Below are positions 1-9,232 of a DNA stretch of 64,000 nt, piece after piece. The notes beneath the pieces were generated by a model. That model saw only the letters and a program-made list of their open reading frames with translations, was not told the DNA's origin and did no database searches. Positions within the stretch are counted from its first letter, which is position 1. Each line of letters begins with the position of its first letter. A program made the position numbers and the translations under genes. The DNA comes from Salinibaculum sp. SYNS191 (GTDB lineage: Archaea > Halobacteriota > Halobacteria > Halobacteriales > Haloarculaceae): positions 1,550,001 through 1,614,000 of the forward strand of contig NZ_CP147838.1 in NCBI RefSeq assembly GCF_037338445.1, given 5' to 3'.

Positions 1-552
1 GCCACCGCCGGCGCCGCAGCGATGCCCGGGAACGCGCCCGCGGACTCCCAGGCTGGACAGGCAGACGACAACTACGACGGCAGTGCCGACGACCCCGCAG
101 CGGACGCGGCCAACGCGAGCGACGCGGCCGCACAGGACGAGATGGCCGCACAGGGTCAGGCAAACGAGAGTGACGCCCACGCGGCCGCAGCCAGCGCCGA
201 CCAGCGTCGCGGTCCCCCCTCCGACGCCGACGAGCGCCGCGGCCCGCCGACCGACATGCCCGCGCAGGTGCCCGACTTCGTGACGCAGATTCACGACCTC
301 GTCAACCAGAAGCTCGACGGCACCATCGACAGCCTCGGCGAGATGATCGCCGACGTGACGCCGGGTGACGAGCAGTCCGACCAGGCCGCTGACGGCGACG
401 CTGCCGGCCAGAGCGACGACGAGATGAACGACGAGCAGCAGACTGACGACGAGCAGTCCGACGGTGACGGCGAGCAGTCGGGCGCTGACGGACAGCAGAC
501 CGACGGCGACGCCGAGGACAGCGAACAGGACGACGCCGAGAGCGAGCAGTGA
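1..552 (+). CDS. Acidic low-complexity protein, 5' end outside the window
   Basis: The frame is open from the first base, with Ala-rich residues before the first Met at position 22, so the N-terminus probably lies upstream and this is a 5'-partial gene. The visible part is dominated by Asp, Gln, Glu, Ala and Ser and looks disordered. A short hydrophobic/amphipathic patch near positions 265-365 (PDFVTQIHDLV and following) may be the only folded element. The composition is typical of haloarchaeal acidic linkers or secreted tails. I do not recognise a family, and the tail offers no functional clue. Confidence 0.6.
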   Translation, partial: ATAGAAAMPGNAPADSQAGQADDNYDGSADDPAADAANASDAAAQDEMAAQGQANESDAHAAAASADQRRGPPSDADERRGPPTDMPAQVPDFVTQIHDLVNQKLDGTIDSLGEMIADVTPGDEQSDQAADGDAAGQSDDEMNDEQQTDDEQSDGDGEQSGADGQQTDGDAEDSEQDDAESEQ

Positions 553-653
553 CGGTCCGTAGCTGGCTGTCGATTCACACCCGCTGACGACGACGCCCCA
601 CCCGCACCGACGCGAGCGCGACGCTTTTTTACGTGCGCTGCCAACTGAGAGGC

Positions 654-899
654 ATGGCCGGTCCACTCGGCGAGGAGACGCAACTCAACCGCACGCGAGC
701 GGCGCTGTACATCCTCCCCTTTGTCCTGCTCGGCGTCGGGAACCTCCTCCTGTTGCTCGGCTGGGGACTGCGGCCGCTGTGGGCCTTCCTCATCCTGCCG
801 CCAATCATCTTCGTCAGCATCATCGGCTACATCGCCTTCCGGACCGGGCTGGCCGGCAACCGGCTCGACGACGAGGAGAGCCCGGTCGGCGAGCGGTGA
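654..899 (+). CDS. Small two-helix membrane protein
   Basis: An 81-residue protein starting MAGPLGEET. Two hydrophobic stretches (about residues 15-35 and 40-60, the second rich in Leu, Ile and Phe) indicate two transmembrane helices, with an acidic C-terminal tail. The ATG at 654 is preferred over an upstream GTG because it gives a compact protein with a polar N-terminus. It ends directly against the convergent DUF3194 gene. Function unknown. Confidence 0.7.
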   Translation: MAGPLGEETQLNRTRAALYILPFVLLGVGNLLLLLGWGLRPLWAFLILPPIIFVSIIGYIAFRTGLAGNRLDDEESPVGER

Positions 900-1148
900 C
901 TATTCCAGAAGGTCGTCGACGGCAGCGCGCGCGGCCAGCGCCGCGTCGTCGGCCACCCGGTCGGGGTCGGCCGTCCCGCCGCTGGCGTTGATGTAGACGT
1001 CCACTTCGAGCACGCCGTCCTCGAAGGAGACGGTCACGTCGAAGTCCTCGACGTCCGACCGCGAGAAACGAGAGAAGACGACGTCTTCGGCGGCCTCTGC
1101 CGCCGTCTGGACGACCTCGTCGTCGGTGGGGTCGTCCGGCGTCGACAT
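900..1148 (-). CDS. DUF3194 family protein
   Basis: An 82-residue acidic protein with the alternating strand pattern of the archaeal DUF3194 family (FDVTVSFEDGVLEVDVYIN). Its ATG shares one base with the TAA stop of prefoldin beta (TAATG), so the two are translationally coupled. The family is commonly found next to prefoldin beta in archaea; its biochemical role is not established. It is the last gene of the L37Ae-RpoP-Pcc1-prefoldin operon. Confidence 0.85.
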   Translation of the reverse strand: MSTPDDPTDDEVVQTAAEAAEDVVFSRFSRSDVEDFDVTVSFEDGVLEVDVYINASGGTADPDRVADDAALAARAAVDDLLE

Positions 1149-1534
1149 TATGCGCCGCCAGCGCCGGGGCCGCCCATCGGACCGCCGCCGGCACCGCCCA
1201 GCATCTGCTGGAGTTCCTGCTGGAGTTCCTCGAACTGGTCCTGAACGCGCTCCTCCTGCTTTTCGAGGGTCTCGACGCGCACTCCGAGACTGTCGACCTT
1301 CTCTTCGAGGTCGTCCTTGGCCGTCTCGTAGTCCGTCTTGACGAGGAGTTCGCCGACCTCGCGGTACATCGTGGCGTCCTCGTCGATGTCGTCGAGTTCG
1401 TCCAGCGCGGTCTCGGACTCGTTGAGCTGTGTCTCGGCCTGCTGTTTCTGCGCGGCGACCTGCTGGGCCGTCTCCTGTAGGTCCTGCAGTTCTTCGAGTT
1501 TCTCCTGTGCTTCCGGCGGAAGATTACCCTGCAT
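1148..1534 (-). CDS. pfdB: Prefoldin subunit beta
   Basis: The beta subunit of the hexameric archaeal chaperone prefoldin, which passes unfolded proteins to the thermosome. The N-terminus [19 protein letters not shown] and two long heptad-rich helices flanking a central beta-hairpin region match the family. Length is 128 residues, slightly long because of a Gly/Pro-rich tail ([12 protein letters not shown]). An upstream in-frame ATG at 1543 would add MVG; the MQGN start is preferred because it matches the family N-terminus. It is coupled to the DUF3194 gene by a one-base overlap. Confidence 0.95.
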   Translation of the reverse strand: MQGNLPPEAQEKLEELQDLQETAQQVAAQKQQAETQLNESETALDELDDIDEDATMYREVGELLVKTDYETAKDDLEEKVDSLGVRVETLEKQEERVQDQFEELQQELQQMLGGAGGGPMGGPGAGGA

Positions 1535-1585
1535 ACCCACCACCTGGGTGCCCGCCGTGGTAAACCCTTGCTTTCGATGATGGCC

Positions 1586-1861
1586 TCACGCGACGACGTC
1601 GCCGGCCTGCTCGGCGACGCTGACGAGCGAGAACCAGGTGTTCAGGCCGGCCCGGAGCGCGACAAGGTCCGTCGCTTCGACGGTGAGTTCCAGCCGCTCG
1701 TCCTCGCGGGCGAGACGGACCGTCGAGCGGTCGCCGTCGATGTCGCCGACCTCCGGGCGGATGGCACGCTCGACGCGGCGGGCGCGCTCGGCGTCGTCGT
1801 AGTCGAAAGTGAGAACAGCGTCGTGGACGCGGTCAGTTGACGTCGACTTCCTTGATGTCAC
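1586..1861 (-). CDS. pcc1: KEOPS complex subunit Pcc1
   Basis: A 91-residue small alpha/beta protein matching archaeal Pcc1, the dimerising subunit of the KEOPS complex that makes N6-threonylcarbamoyladenosine on tRNA. Recognisable features are the strand [22 protein letters not shown], the short middle strand [18 protein letters not shown] and the C-terminal helix with [13 protein letters not shown]. The only plausible ATG lies 29 bases inside the upstream rpoP gene, so the two genes overlap out of frame. Operon position between rpoP and prefoldin beta supports the call. Confidence 0.88.
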   Translation of the reverse strand: MTSRKSTSTDRVHDAVLTFDYDDAERARRVERAIRPEVGDIDGDRSTVRLAREDERLELTVEATDLVALRAGLNTWFSLVSVAEQAGDVVA

Positions 1862-1967
1862 GGCTGCGCTCCTTGAGGAGCACGCGGTGGCCGCAGTACG
1901 GACAGCGCACGCCGCCGTACTCGTCGAGAGTGACGTCGCGCTTGCAGCGGGAGCACTTGTAGCTCAT
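1833..1967 (-). CDS. rpoP: DNA-directed RNA polymerase subunit P (Rpb12-like)
   Basis: A 44-residue zinc-ribbon protein. It begins [12 protein letters not shown] and carries two CxxC knuckles (CSRC and CPYC) followed by a basic stretch ([13 protein letters not shown]). This is the size and layout of archaeal RNA polymerase subunit P, the homologue of eukaryotic Rpb12, which helps assemble the Rpo3/Rpo10/Rpo11 platform. It lies 24 bases downstream of the L37Ae stop and overlaps pcc1. Confidence 0.95.
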   Translation of the reverse strand: MSYKCSRCKRDVTLDEYGGVRCPYCGHRVLLKERSRDIKEVDVN

Positions 1968-1991
1968 ATCGGATACTCGTGCTGGACGCCC

Positions 1992-2270
1992 TTAGTCCTC
2001 GTCCTCGCCGAGGGCGGCGCGGATCGAGCGCGTGACGGTCTTGCCGGCCGGGGTCTCGGGAGTGTAGGCGCCACCGGTGAAGGTGTAGCCGCAGGCCTGG
2101 CACTCCCAGACGCCGGTCCCCTGGCGGTCGACCCGCTTCTCGCCGCAGTCGGGGCAGGCGTGGTCGTCGTGCATCTCGTCCTCGATCTGGTTGACGCGGC
2201 GGCGGGCGACGCGCCCGTATCGAGCGCCGAAGCGGCCGGCACTCCCGGTGCGTCCCTTCTGTTCACTCAT
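1992..2270 (-). CDS. rpl37ae: 50S ribosomal protein L37Ae
   Basis: A 92-residue basic N-terminus ([19 protein letters not shown]) is followed by a C4 zinc finger formed by CPDC and CQAC, and the conserved [14 protein letters not shown] segment. This matches archaeal/eukaryotic L37Ae (eL43). It is the first gene of a minus-strand operon L37Ae-rpoP-pcc1-pfdB-DUF3194. The acidic end ALGEDED is typical of a haloarchaeal version. Confidence 0.95.
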   Translation of the reverse strand: MSEQKGRTGSAGRFGARYGRVARRRVNQIEDEMHDDHACPDCGEKRVDRQGTGVWECQACGYTFTGGAYTPETPAGKTVTRSIRAALGEDED

Positions 2271-2463
2271 AGTACCGTACTCTCTACGCAGCGAACCAAT
2301 AACCCCTACGATTCCAAGCCGCGACGCGTCCGAAAAATGTTGCAGTCACGGTACTGTGGCCGCGTGTGCGAGTCAGCACGTAACCGCCGTACAGCTCGCC
2401 TGTCGTTACGGTTGTGCGAACCGAAGAGAGCGATGCGGCGCTCCCTCGGTCTCGGTTTCGTCC

Positions 2464-5400
2464 CTATCCAGTTGCGTTGACCGTCACGTTCGCAGCGTCG
2501 GTGACGGGTTCACCGTTTGCGACGTACGGGCCGTCATCCGTCCCGTTAGAGGCGACGAAGTCGTATATCACATTGTTGTTCGTGTCGAGGTGCGGCATCG
2601 CGATGAGCGTCTGATCTTCGGTCAGCTCCGTCTGGTTGAACGTCGCGCCAGGGACGTCGAACAGCCGGAAACTAACGTTCTCGGAGGTTCCTGGCTCGAG
2701 GAACACGGTGGAGCCGACGACACTATCGACGACCTCTCCCTCCAATAGACTCTCATCGTGGATGGCGATGAAACCTCCCTCCGGGAGAGTCACCGAGTCG
2801 ACAACGAGTCTGGTACCATCAGACTCCTGGTCGGAGAAGGAGACCGTGGCTGCTTCGGCCGGTTCTTCCTCCTCCACTGGCTCTTCTTCAGTCGCGTTCG
2901 CGTCCACTGGCTCTTCTTCAGTCGCGTTCGCGTCCACTGGCTCTTCTTCAGTCGCGTTCGCGTCCACTGGCTCTTCTTCAGTCGCGTTCGCGTCCACTGG
3001 CTCTTCTTCAGTCGCGTTCGCGTCCACTGGCTCTTCTTCAGTCGCGTTCGCGTCCACTGGCTCTTCTTCAGTCGCGTTCGCGTCCACTGGCTCTTCTTCA
3101 GTCGCGTTCGCGTCCACTGGCTCTTCTTCAGTCACGTTCTCGTCGGGGGCTGCCGTCTCGTTGTCGACAGGAGCAGGCTCTTCGGGCTGCTCTTCGACGA
3201 TGTTCACCTGCACCGTGTCCGTGTTGTCACCGTCGTCCGCCTCGATGACGTAGGTACCGGGCTGGACGCCCTGGGTGCTGAGGCTGACGCTCCAGACGCC
3301 GTCGAGACCCCACTCGTCGGTGGAGTTGACGTCGAAGACGTCGACGCTCGGGCCTTCGATGACCTCGACGGAGATGGTGTTGTCGTCGGGCTTGCGGTTG
3401 GTCAGCCCCTGGACCACCATCGTCGAGTTGACCGGGACCGGACGGATGTCGCCCTGCCGGAGGTTCTCCTCAGTGCCGACACTCTCGATGGACGTCGAGC
3501 CATCGGCCAGGCGGAACGACTCCTGGATGGAGAGGTCGTCACTGGCAACCTCGTCGGTGGTCTCGTCGCTGATGCGGTCCAGCACCTGGGCCTGGGTCAG
3601 TCCCGTCCCGATGGTGTTGACGTAGCTCTCCAGGGCAGCCAGCGAGGCGCTGGTCTGGCCGGGCAGGATGCCGTCACCGGCAACGCCGTCCCGGCCGAGG
3701 CCGATGACAAGTCCCTCGATGGCACCCTCGTTGAGCTGGCGGCCATCCTGGGTCACCAGCGGGATGTCCTCCTCGTCGAAGGTGTCGTCGTCGTCGACGG
3801 TCACCTGTTCGGTCGCGACGCGACCGCGTGAGTCGACCATGATGACGAGCACGTCGTCGAGCCCGGGGGCGGTCCCCAGGACGTCGACCGTACCGTCCTC
3901 GACGGCGATCTGCGCGTTGATGGTGCGGAAGGACCGCGCCTCTTCGAGGCCCGGCTCCTGCACGAGCAGCGCCGACTGCGAACTCGTGGCGCTACTGAAC
4001 TCGGAGGTGGTCAGCGTCTCGCGGAGCTGGTTGGCGTCACCGCGGGCGTCCTCGGCTTCGACGACGCCGATGCGGTACCGGCCGGGGATGGAGAAGATGT
4101 CCGTCGCCTGTGACAGCACGACGTCCTCCTCCTCCCACTCGCCGGCGGAGTCGACGTTGATCGCGTCGTCGTCGTTGAGGTTCCCGTCCTCGTTGATGTC
4201 GACGAGTTCCCAGTCGCCCTGGTCGCGGGCGTAGATGGCGACGCTGTCGACGCCGGGGGCGGCGTCGCCCCGGACGTCGATTTCGGACCCGGCGACGTAC
4301 GTGCCGACGGGCGAGGTGAAGACGAGTTCACCCTGCTCGACCTGCAGCGTCTTGTCGTCCTCGGTGTCGCTGAGGTCGGCCGCGACGTCCTCCAGCGAGG
4401 TGCCGGCCTCGAAGAGGTCGACTTCGATGGAGGCGTCGTCGAGGAACGCGGTGTCTATCTGCCCGACGCCGAGGCCAGTGTCCTCGTCAATCTGGACCTG
4501 TGCCCACGCGAAGTCCGAGACGTTGTCACCGTTCGTGTCGAAGGTGCCGCGGTCGATGACGTCCTGGATGTCGCGGAACACCCGCTGGTCGACGCGGTCG
4601 TTGCGGAACTCGTCGCGCTCGATGACGACGTAGTGTTCCGCGCCGGCCGTCGAGCCGCGGATGGTGTAACCGACGTTCTGACCGCGCGTCGCCTGGTCAC
4701 TGTCGAGGTCCAGACTCACGTCCGTCTCGGTCGTGACCGAGAGGGAGGAGGTCCGGGAGGCGGGACCGAAGTCGAGGTTGTCCCACCCCTGGACGGTGAT
4801 GGTGTAGTCACCGGCGTCCAGGTCGCTCACGTCCAGCGCCCAGTAGGCCGCGTCGACGCTGGTTCCGTTGAGCTGTGACTGGTTGAACTGGCCGACGCCC
4901 TGAAGATAGACGACGCCGGTCCCGGTCCCGCGCTGTCCGGGGTTGGAAACAGCGTCGGGGTTGTTCGCAAAGGGACCGGAGAGTCGCTGGCGCTGGGCCT
5001 CCGAGAGCTGGTCGACGTCGCCCAGCACCGTGCCGGTGACGTCGTTGCCGTTCTCGTCACGGACGACCAGTTCGAGGTCCTCCGCGAACTCGAAGTTCCA
5101 CTCCGCCTCGATGAGGAGTAGCTCGTCCTCCTGGACTGAGGAGCCTTCGACGTTGATGCCACGCTCGTTGCGCACGTCAAGGTCGGTCACGCGCGGCGTC
5201 TGCACGGTCACGCCCGGCTGTGACGCCTGACCGTTGACCGCGTACTGTCCCGGGGGCTGGTCGGTCGGGATGGGGCTTTCGAGGGGCTGTCCCTCGGCGT
5301 TGCCCGCGACGCCGACCAGCTGGGCGACGTTGATCGGGTTACCCTGGGCGTTGACGAAGTTCAGGCCATCCTCGCCCTGGAACACGACCGGCTTATCTGT

Positions 5401-5577
5401 CGTTATTTGTACGTTGCGCTCGCCGCCGACGCCGGGGTCGAACTGCCCGGCGGGCCCTCCACGTTCGACCGTGGCCGCGAGCACGCCGCCAAGTGTCATC
5501 GAGGAGAGGATCATTACGGCGACGGCGAAGAGAACGCTCGATGTTCCGAACGAGAGTTCTGTTTGCTTTTGTCTCAT
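2464..5577 (-). CDS. S-layer-like surface glycoprotein with repeated N-glycosylation linker
   Basis: A 1037-residue secreted protein. The signal peptide (about residues 1-34) has a basic start, the hydrophobic core VLFAVAVMIL and a VLA cleavage context. The long ectodomain of beta-sandwich repeats, beginning after GERNVQITTDKPVVFQGEDGLNF, matches haloarchaeal S-layer (major cell surface) glycoproteins. Near residues 815-905 a Glu-rich linker contains eight perfect VDANATEEEP units, each with an NAT sequon. A final domain of about 125 residues (VSFSDQESDGTRLVVDSVTLPEGG onward) resembles the DUF7282 domain of haloarchaeal surface proteins. I count about 20 N-X-S/T sites. Unlike typical S-layer glycoproteins there is no C-terminal PGF motif or membrane helix: the protein stops at VNATG. 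How it stays on the cell is therefore unclear. Confidence 0.9.
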   Translation of the reverse strand: MRQKQTELSFGTSSVLFAVAVMILSSMTLGGVLAATVERGGPAGQFDPGVGGERNVQITTDKPVVFQGEDGLNFVNAQGNPINVAQLVGVAGNAEGQPLESPIPTDQPPGQYAVNGQASQPGVTVQTPRVTDLDVRNERGINVEGSSVQEDELLLIEAEWNFEFAEDLELVVRDENGNDVTGTVLGDVDQLSEAQRQRLSGPFANNPDAVSNPGQRGTGTGVVYLQGVGQFNQSQLNGTSVDAAYWALDVSDLDAGDYTITVQGWDNLDFGPASRTSSLSVTTETDVSLDLDSDQATRGQNVGYTIRGSTAGAEHYVVIERDEFRNDRVDQRVFRDIQDVIDRGTFDTNGDNVSDFAWAQVQIDEDTGLGVGQIDTAFLDDASIEVDLFEAGTSLEDVAADLSDTEDDKTLQVEQGELVFTSPVGTYVAGSEIDVRGDAAPGVDSVAIYARDQGDWELVDINEDGNLNDDDAINVDSAGEWEEEDVVLSQATDIFSIPGRYRIGVVEAEDARGDANQLRETLTTSEFSSATSSQSALLVQEPGLEEARSFRTINAQIAVEDGTVDVLGTAPGLDDVLVIMVDSRGRVATEQVTVDDDDTFDEEDIPLVTQDGRQLNEGAIEGLVIGLGRDGVAGDGILPGQTSASLAALESYVNTIGTGLTQAQVLDRISDETTDEVASDDLSIQESFRLADGSTSIESVGTEENLRQGDIRPVPVNSTMVVQGLTNRKPDDNTISVEVIEGPSVDVFDVNSTDEWGLDGVWSVSLSTQGVQPGTYVIEADDGDNTDTVQVNIVEEQPEEPAPVDNETAAPDENVTEEEPVDANATEEEPVDANATEEEPVDANATEEEPVDANATEEEPVDANATEEEPVDANATEEEPVDANATEEEPVDANATEEEPVEEEEPAEAATVSFSDQESDGTRLVVDSVTLPEGGFIAIHDESLLEGEVVDSVVGSTVFLEPGTSENVSFRLFDVPGATFNQTELTEDQTLIAMPHLDTNNNVIYDFVASNGTDDGPYVANGEPVTDAANVTVNATG
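2881..3120. repeat. Eight perfect 30-bp tandem repeats inside the surface glycoprotein gene
   Basis: Eight consecutive identical 30-base units, with a ninth diverged unit starting at 3121 and a partial one before 2881. Each unit encodes ten residues (VDANATEEEP) with one NAT glycosylation sequon. The exact identity at all codon positions suggests recent expansion by slippage or recombination, and copy number is likely to vary between strains. Confidence 0.97.
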
Positions 5578-5814
5578 AATTTTATCATATTTGTTTGTTG
5601 TTTCTACTCTGAATAGTGTTGGACCAATTGTCGGTATCTATGGATAATCTGGTCTCGTGGTCTGAACCCTCCATTCCGTCCGGACCCTACGACATATCCG
5701 GTGATTGTTATTCGGTACTGTACTGAGGCTAAGGCGACCGTAGGTTCGGCGGGCCGCGAGGGGGTTCAGAACAACCTCGGAATACTGACGACCGGGTCGA
5801 GAGTAAGGCGAGGT

Positions 5815-6960
5815 TCACGAGGGTGGGCCGACGTTACCGGCCCCTGGGTCGGGATTACCGACGCACGTGCCGGCGGCCGGGCGTGAATAACCGAACGCTA
5901 TCGCACCACGGCTCGGCGTTCGGCCGGTGGGCTCGCCTGGCTGAGTAAGCGTGGGTACCAGACACACAATCGCGCTGTTACTGGTAGCGCCGTTTCGGTA
6001 AGGGGAGTACCGTCCGGAGGACGCCCGGTCCCCGACGGAGTACGGAGTGACTGAGACACCCCCGTCCGTGCGGGTAGTTGCCGCGGTGTCGTTCGCCCGC
6101 ACCCGGAGGCCCAGGCGTAACTTGTCGCTAGTCCGCTCGAATCCCCCCGCCGTCGTGTAGGCCGCGGAAACCCGGAGGAGGTACGTCGAGGGAGTGGCGG
6201 TCGGGTCGGTTGCGACCGGGACAGTGAGCGTCCGGCTGTCGCCGGGGGCCAGTTCCGGGACGAAGACACTCGTCCGGCGGGTCCGGTCGTCGCCGAAATG
6301 GACGGGTGGGTCGGCGCTGACCGTCAGACCGATGTCGCTCGCAGTCCGTGTCCCGGTGTTCGAGAGGGCGAACGAGACGGTTCCCTCCTGCCCGGGCGAG
6401 AGCGGCGGGGAGGCCGCGGGCGTCACGACGAGACGCGGTTCGTCGGTGACGACAACGGGCACGGTGACGAGGCGCGTTCGCGTCCGGTCCGTGTACACCG
6501 GGTCGCCGTCGCCGTACCGGACCGCGGCCGTGTACTGGTAGGAGAGTCGCAGCGGGAGGCTGTAGGTGCCGGGCCGGAGGCCGTCGGTCACGCCGACCGA
6601 GAGCGTCACGGGCACCGCCTCGCCCCGCCCGAGTTCGCCGACCAGCGACGCGCCGCGGCGGACGACGAGCCCGTCGGTCAGCGGGGGGTCGAGCCGGTCG
6701 GTCGCCACCTCGACGCGGAGGTTCCGGGCCGTCACGACGCGGGACTCGAACTGCTCGGGGCCGCCGCGGAGGAGCGTCCCGGCGTTGGCGACCGAAAGGG
6801 CCAGTTCCTGGCTGTCGCCCCAGGTGAGCCGGTTCCCCGTGGCGACGACTTCCAGCGTCGGGTTGCCGACCACGGTCCCCTCTGCCGGCGGGATGGGCTG
6901 GGCGAGCGAGCCGCCGACGGCGACCGTGGCGACGAGGAGGACGAGCGGGGCGTATCGCAT
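5815..6960 (-). CDS. Secreted protein with CARDB/NEW3-like beta domains, unusual C-terminus
   Basis: A 381-residue protein with an N-terminal signal peptide (MRYAPLVLLVATVAVGGSLA). It is followed by two Ig-like domains of the kind in archaeal S-layer-associated COG1361 proteins: residues about 35-165 (LEVVATGNRLTWGDSQELAL..., LSVGVTDGLRPGTYSLPLRL) and about 175-290 (VSFALSNTGTRTASDIGL..., STYLLRVSAAYTT). The last 90 residues (from about RANDTAATT) lose this pattern: they are rich in Ser, Pro, Gly and Arg, low in acidic residues, and have no membrane anchor. The 3' end may be degenerate or frameshifted. The gene stands alone between the surface glycoprotein and the DUF2103 gene. Confidence 0.7.
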   Translation of the reverse strand: MRYAPLVLLVATVAVGGSLAQPIPPAEGTVVGNPTLEVVATGNRLTWGDSQELALSVANAGTLLRGGPEQFESRVVTARNLRVEVATDRLDPPLTDGLVVRRGASLVGELGRGEAVPVTLSVGVTDGLRPGTYSLPLRLSYQYTAAVRYGDGDPVYTDRTRTRLVTVPVVVTDEPRLVVTPAASPPLSPGQEGTVSFALSNTGTRTASDIGLTVSADPPVHFGDDRTRRTSVFVPELAPGDSRTLTVPVATDPTATPSTYLLRVSAAYTTAGGFERTSDKLRLGLRVRANDTAATTRTDGGVSVTPYSVGDRASSGRYSPYRNGATSNSAIVCLVPTLTQPGEPTGRTPSRGAIAFGYSRPAAGTCVGNPDPGAGNVGPPS

Positions 6961-7008
6961 CGCCTAGAGTACTACGCCCGCGCGGCGCTTAGTCTGTGGG
7001 CTCGGCGG

Positions 7009-7734
7009 TCACTCCTGCAACTCCGCGTCGACGAGCGCCTCGTTGAGGTCGGCCCGGACGTGCTCGCCGAGTTCGCGGTCCCGCGCGGTCGTCACCACGC
7101 GGTTCTCCTGGACGCTGGAGCCGTCCCGCACCAGCAGGCGGACGTTCCCGTTGTCGTCCGCGCGGGTCGCCTTCGCGCGCAGGCCGGTCCGCGACCCCGA
7201 CCCGCCGGCGTCGATGGGGCCCGGCACTATCTTCTTGACGTGAGGGTGGCCGGCGACGACCTGCAGCGCCTTCCGGCCCTTCCGACCGCCGATGAGCGTC
7301 GAGTGGGTGCCGCCGAGTTTCTCCGCGACGCTGGCCTCGACGACCTCGAGTGCGGGCTCGCCCCGGCGGTCGATGACCCGCTGGACGGGGTCGTCGGCCT
7401 CGACGCGGTAGAACTCGTAGTGCAGTTGCGCGCGGACCGCCTGGAGCACGTCGCGGTTTCCGGTGGCGTAGACCTCCTCCGGGCGCTTGCGCCGCACCTC
7501 GTCGGCAATCTGGCCGGCGAAGTTGCGCAGTTCCGCGATGGTGCGCTCGCTGTCGGGGTCCTCGGGGGTCGTCGTCACGACGTACTGCCCCAGGACCGTC
7601 TCGCCGTCGAGCGTCGTCACGGTGGCCCGGTCGCGTTCCAGTTCGAGGACGACGGTGTCGGCGTTCTCGGTGTGACAGACCAGGCAGTAGTCGCCCGGCC
7701 TGTCGAGTGGCGTCGCGCACTGCCGACACTCCAT
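7009..7734 (-). CDS. DUF2103 domain protein with zinc knuckle
   Basis: A 241-residue protein starting with a zinc ribbon (CRQCATPLDRPGDYCLVC, four Cys in two CxxC pairs). It continues into a domain ending with a segment (EKLGGTHSTLIGGRKGRKALQVVAGHPHVKKIVPGPI) that I recognise from archaeal DUF2103 proteins, predicted to bind metal or nucleic acid. The function is not established. It is co-oriented with truD, 61 bases downstream of it, which hints at an RNA-related role by context only. Confidence 0.78.
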   Translation of the reverse strand: MECRQCATPLDRPGDYCLVCHTENADTVVLELERDRATVTTLDGETVLGQYVVTTTPEDPDSERTIAELRNFAGQIADEVRRKRPEEVYATGNRDVLQAVRAQLHYEFYRVEADDPVQRVIDRRGEPALEVVEASVAEKLGGTHSTLIGGRKGRKALQVVAGHPHVKKIVPGPIDAGGSGSRTGLRAKATRADDNGNVRLLVRDGSSVQENRVVTTARDRELGEHVRADLNEALVDAELQE

Positions 7735-7795
7735 GGACCACGGTAGGGGGCGGCGGGCCGATAAGCGACGCGCTTCGGGTCAGTGGGCAGCGAGG

Positions 7796-9130
7796 TCAGC
7801 GAGCGGCCGGATCGCGCTTGAGATACTCCCGGAGCACCACCGTCGCGTACGACCCCCGCGGCAGGGAGAAGGCGAAGGTGAGCGGGTCCCGGTCGATAGT
7901 GAGGGCCGTCCGGACGGCGACGGCGCGGCGGGTCCCCTCGGAGTGGAACTCGTCGGGGAGGTCGAAGTCCGCGGGCTCGATTCCCACCGCGTCCAGCACC
8001 GCCCGTTCGACGTCGCCGGGGTCGCCGTCGGCCAGTTCCGTCTCGGTGCCCACGAGCGGCGCGGTCACGAACGCCCGGCCGCGCTCGCAGTGGCGACTGA
8101 CCGAGCGCACCCGCCCCTCGGTGACCCGCTGTGTCCGGTCGGTGTCGGGGACGGTCAGCCCCTCCGGCGCGTCGCGGTCGGCAAAACAGACCACGTCGCC
8201 CTCGACCGGTTCGGCGAAGGGCAGGCCCCGCTCCAGGCGCGCCGAGAGGATGCGGTTGAAGACGTACGACTGGGCGGCGTTGACGAACAGCTGCTGGAGG
8301 TTCGTCGGTGCGGTTTCGAGCGCCGCCCGAAAATCGCCCGGTTCGTCGTCGCCCTCGACCAGTCGGTGGAGCATCGCCCGCTCGTAGCCGAGGTGGCCGG
8401 GGTACTGCTCCAGCGCGGCCGCCCAGTCGCGGGTCTCCTCGACGAACGCGCGCGCCTCGCGCGTGCGCTCCGGTTCGTAGTCCGACGGATTCCCGACGTA
8501 GGCCATGACCGCGCCCTCCCAGTCGCCGCGGGCGATCGCCAGCCCCACCTCGTGGGTGACCGGCCGGCGACTCCCGAATCGCTGCTGGCCGAAGTAGTTT
8601 GGGACCGCGACGGTCGTGTCGTCGCCGTCGCTCGCGCCAGCGAACTCCCGGAGGTCGGCGGTGATTGCGTCGACGTTCTCGGGCGCGTCGGGGTCCCGGA
8701 CCGTTATCGCGAAGTCGTTGCCGGCGAGGTCGCCAAAGAGGACCGGGCGGCCGGCGCGACCGACCACTTCGACGTCGGCGTCGGGGAGGTCCGGCAGGGC
8801 ATCGGAGTCGATGCCGTCGACCGAGAACAACTGTGTCGTGACCGCGCGCTTGTCCTTCGTCCCGGCCCAGGAGACGCGCTCGCGGGAGATGCCAAGTCTG
8901 TCCGAGAGCGCGCCCGCGAAGTCGTTGGTGTCCCAGTCCGAGAGCGTGACGCGGAGCACCAGGTGGGGGTACGCGCCGGGGTCGGCGTCGACCGGTTCGG
9001 TCGCGAACAGTTCGCGCTCGGTCACGCGGAAGTCCGCCGGCGAGTCGCGGAGGCGGCCGCCGATGCCGTCGGCGTCGCTGACGTAGTAGTCCATGCCGAC
9101 CGCCCGCTCGACGTCGTGTGCCTCGCGCAT
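7796..9130 (-). CDS. truD: tRNA pseudouridine(13) synthase TruD
   Basis: A 444-residue enzyme that isomerises U13 of certain tRNAs. It contains the TruD signature [14 protein letters not shown] with the catalytic Asp, the [20 protein letters not shown] motif, and the TRUD insertion domain with a C-terminal [16 protein letters not shown] end. The start [19 protein letters not shown] is preferred. The frame stays open upstream, but only as the antisense of the neighbouring permease. It probably forms a transcription unit with the downstream DUF2103 gene. Confidence 0.95.
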   Translation of the reverse strand: MREAHDVERAVGMDYYVSDADGIGGRLRDSPADFRVTERELFATEPVDADPGAYPHLVLRVTLSDWDTNDFAGALSDRLGISRERVSWAGTKDKRAVTTQLFSVDGIDSDALPDLPDADVEVVGRAGRPVLFGDLAGNDFAITVRDPDAPENVDAITADLREFAGASDGDDTTVAVPNYFGQQRFGSRRPVTHEVGLAIARGDWEGAVMAYVGNPSDYEPERTREARAFVEETRDWAAALEQYPGHLGYERAMLHRLVEGDDEPGDFRAALETAPTNLQQLFVNAAQSYVFNRILSARLERGLPFAEPVEGDVVCFADRDAPEGLTVPDTDRTQRVTEGRVRSVSRHCERGRAFVTAPLVGTETELADGDPGDVERAVLDAVGIEPADFDLPDEFHSEGTRRAVAVRTALTIDRDPLTFAFSLPRGSYATVVLREYLKRDPAAR

Positions 9131-9232
9131 CTGTCGGGTGTGACGCAACGGGGCGGTAAACACCTGTCGAGGCTGCAACGGCAGCGAAACCCACACGCAT
9201 AAGACGCCGTATCGGACAACTGTCTCCAAAGC

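Noticed and set aside
2881..3120. Possible CRISPR array
   Set aside because: The 30-bp units are contiguous without spacers and lie in frame inside a long coding sequence.
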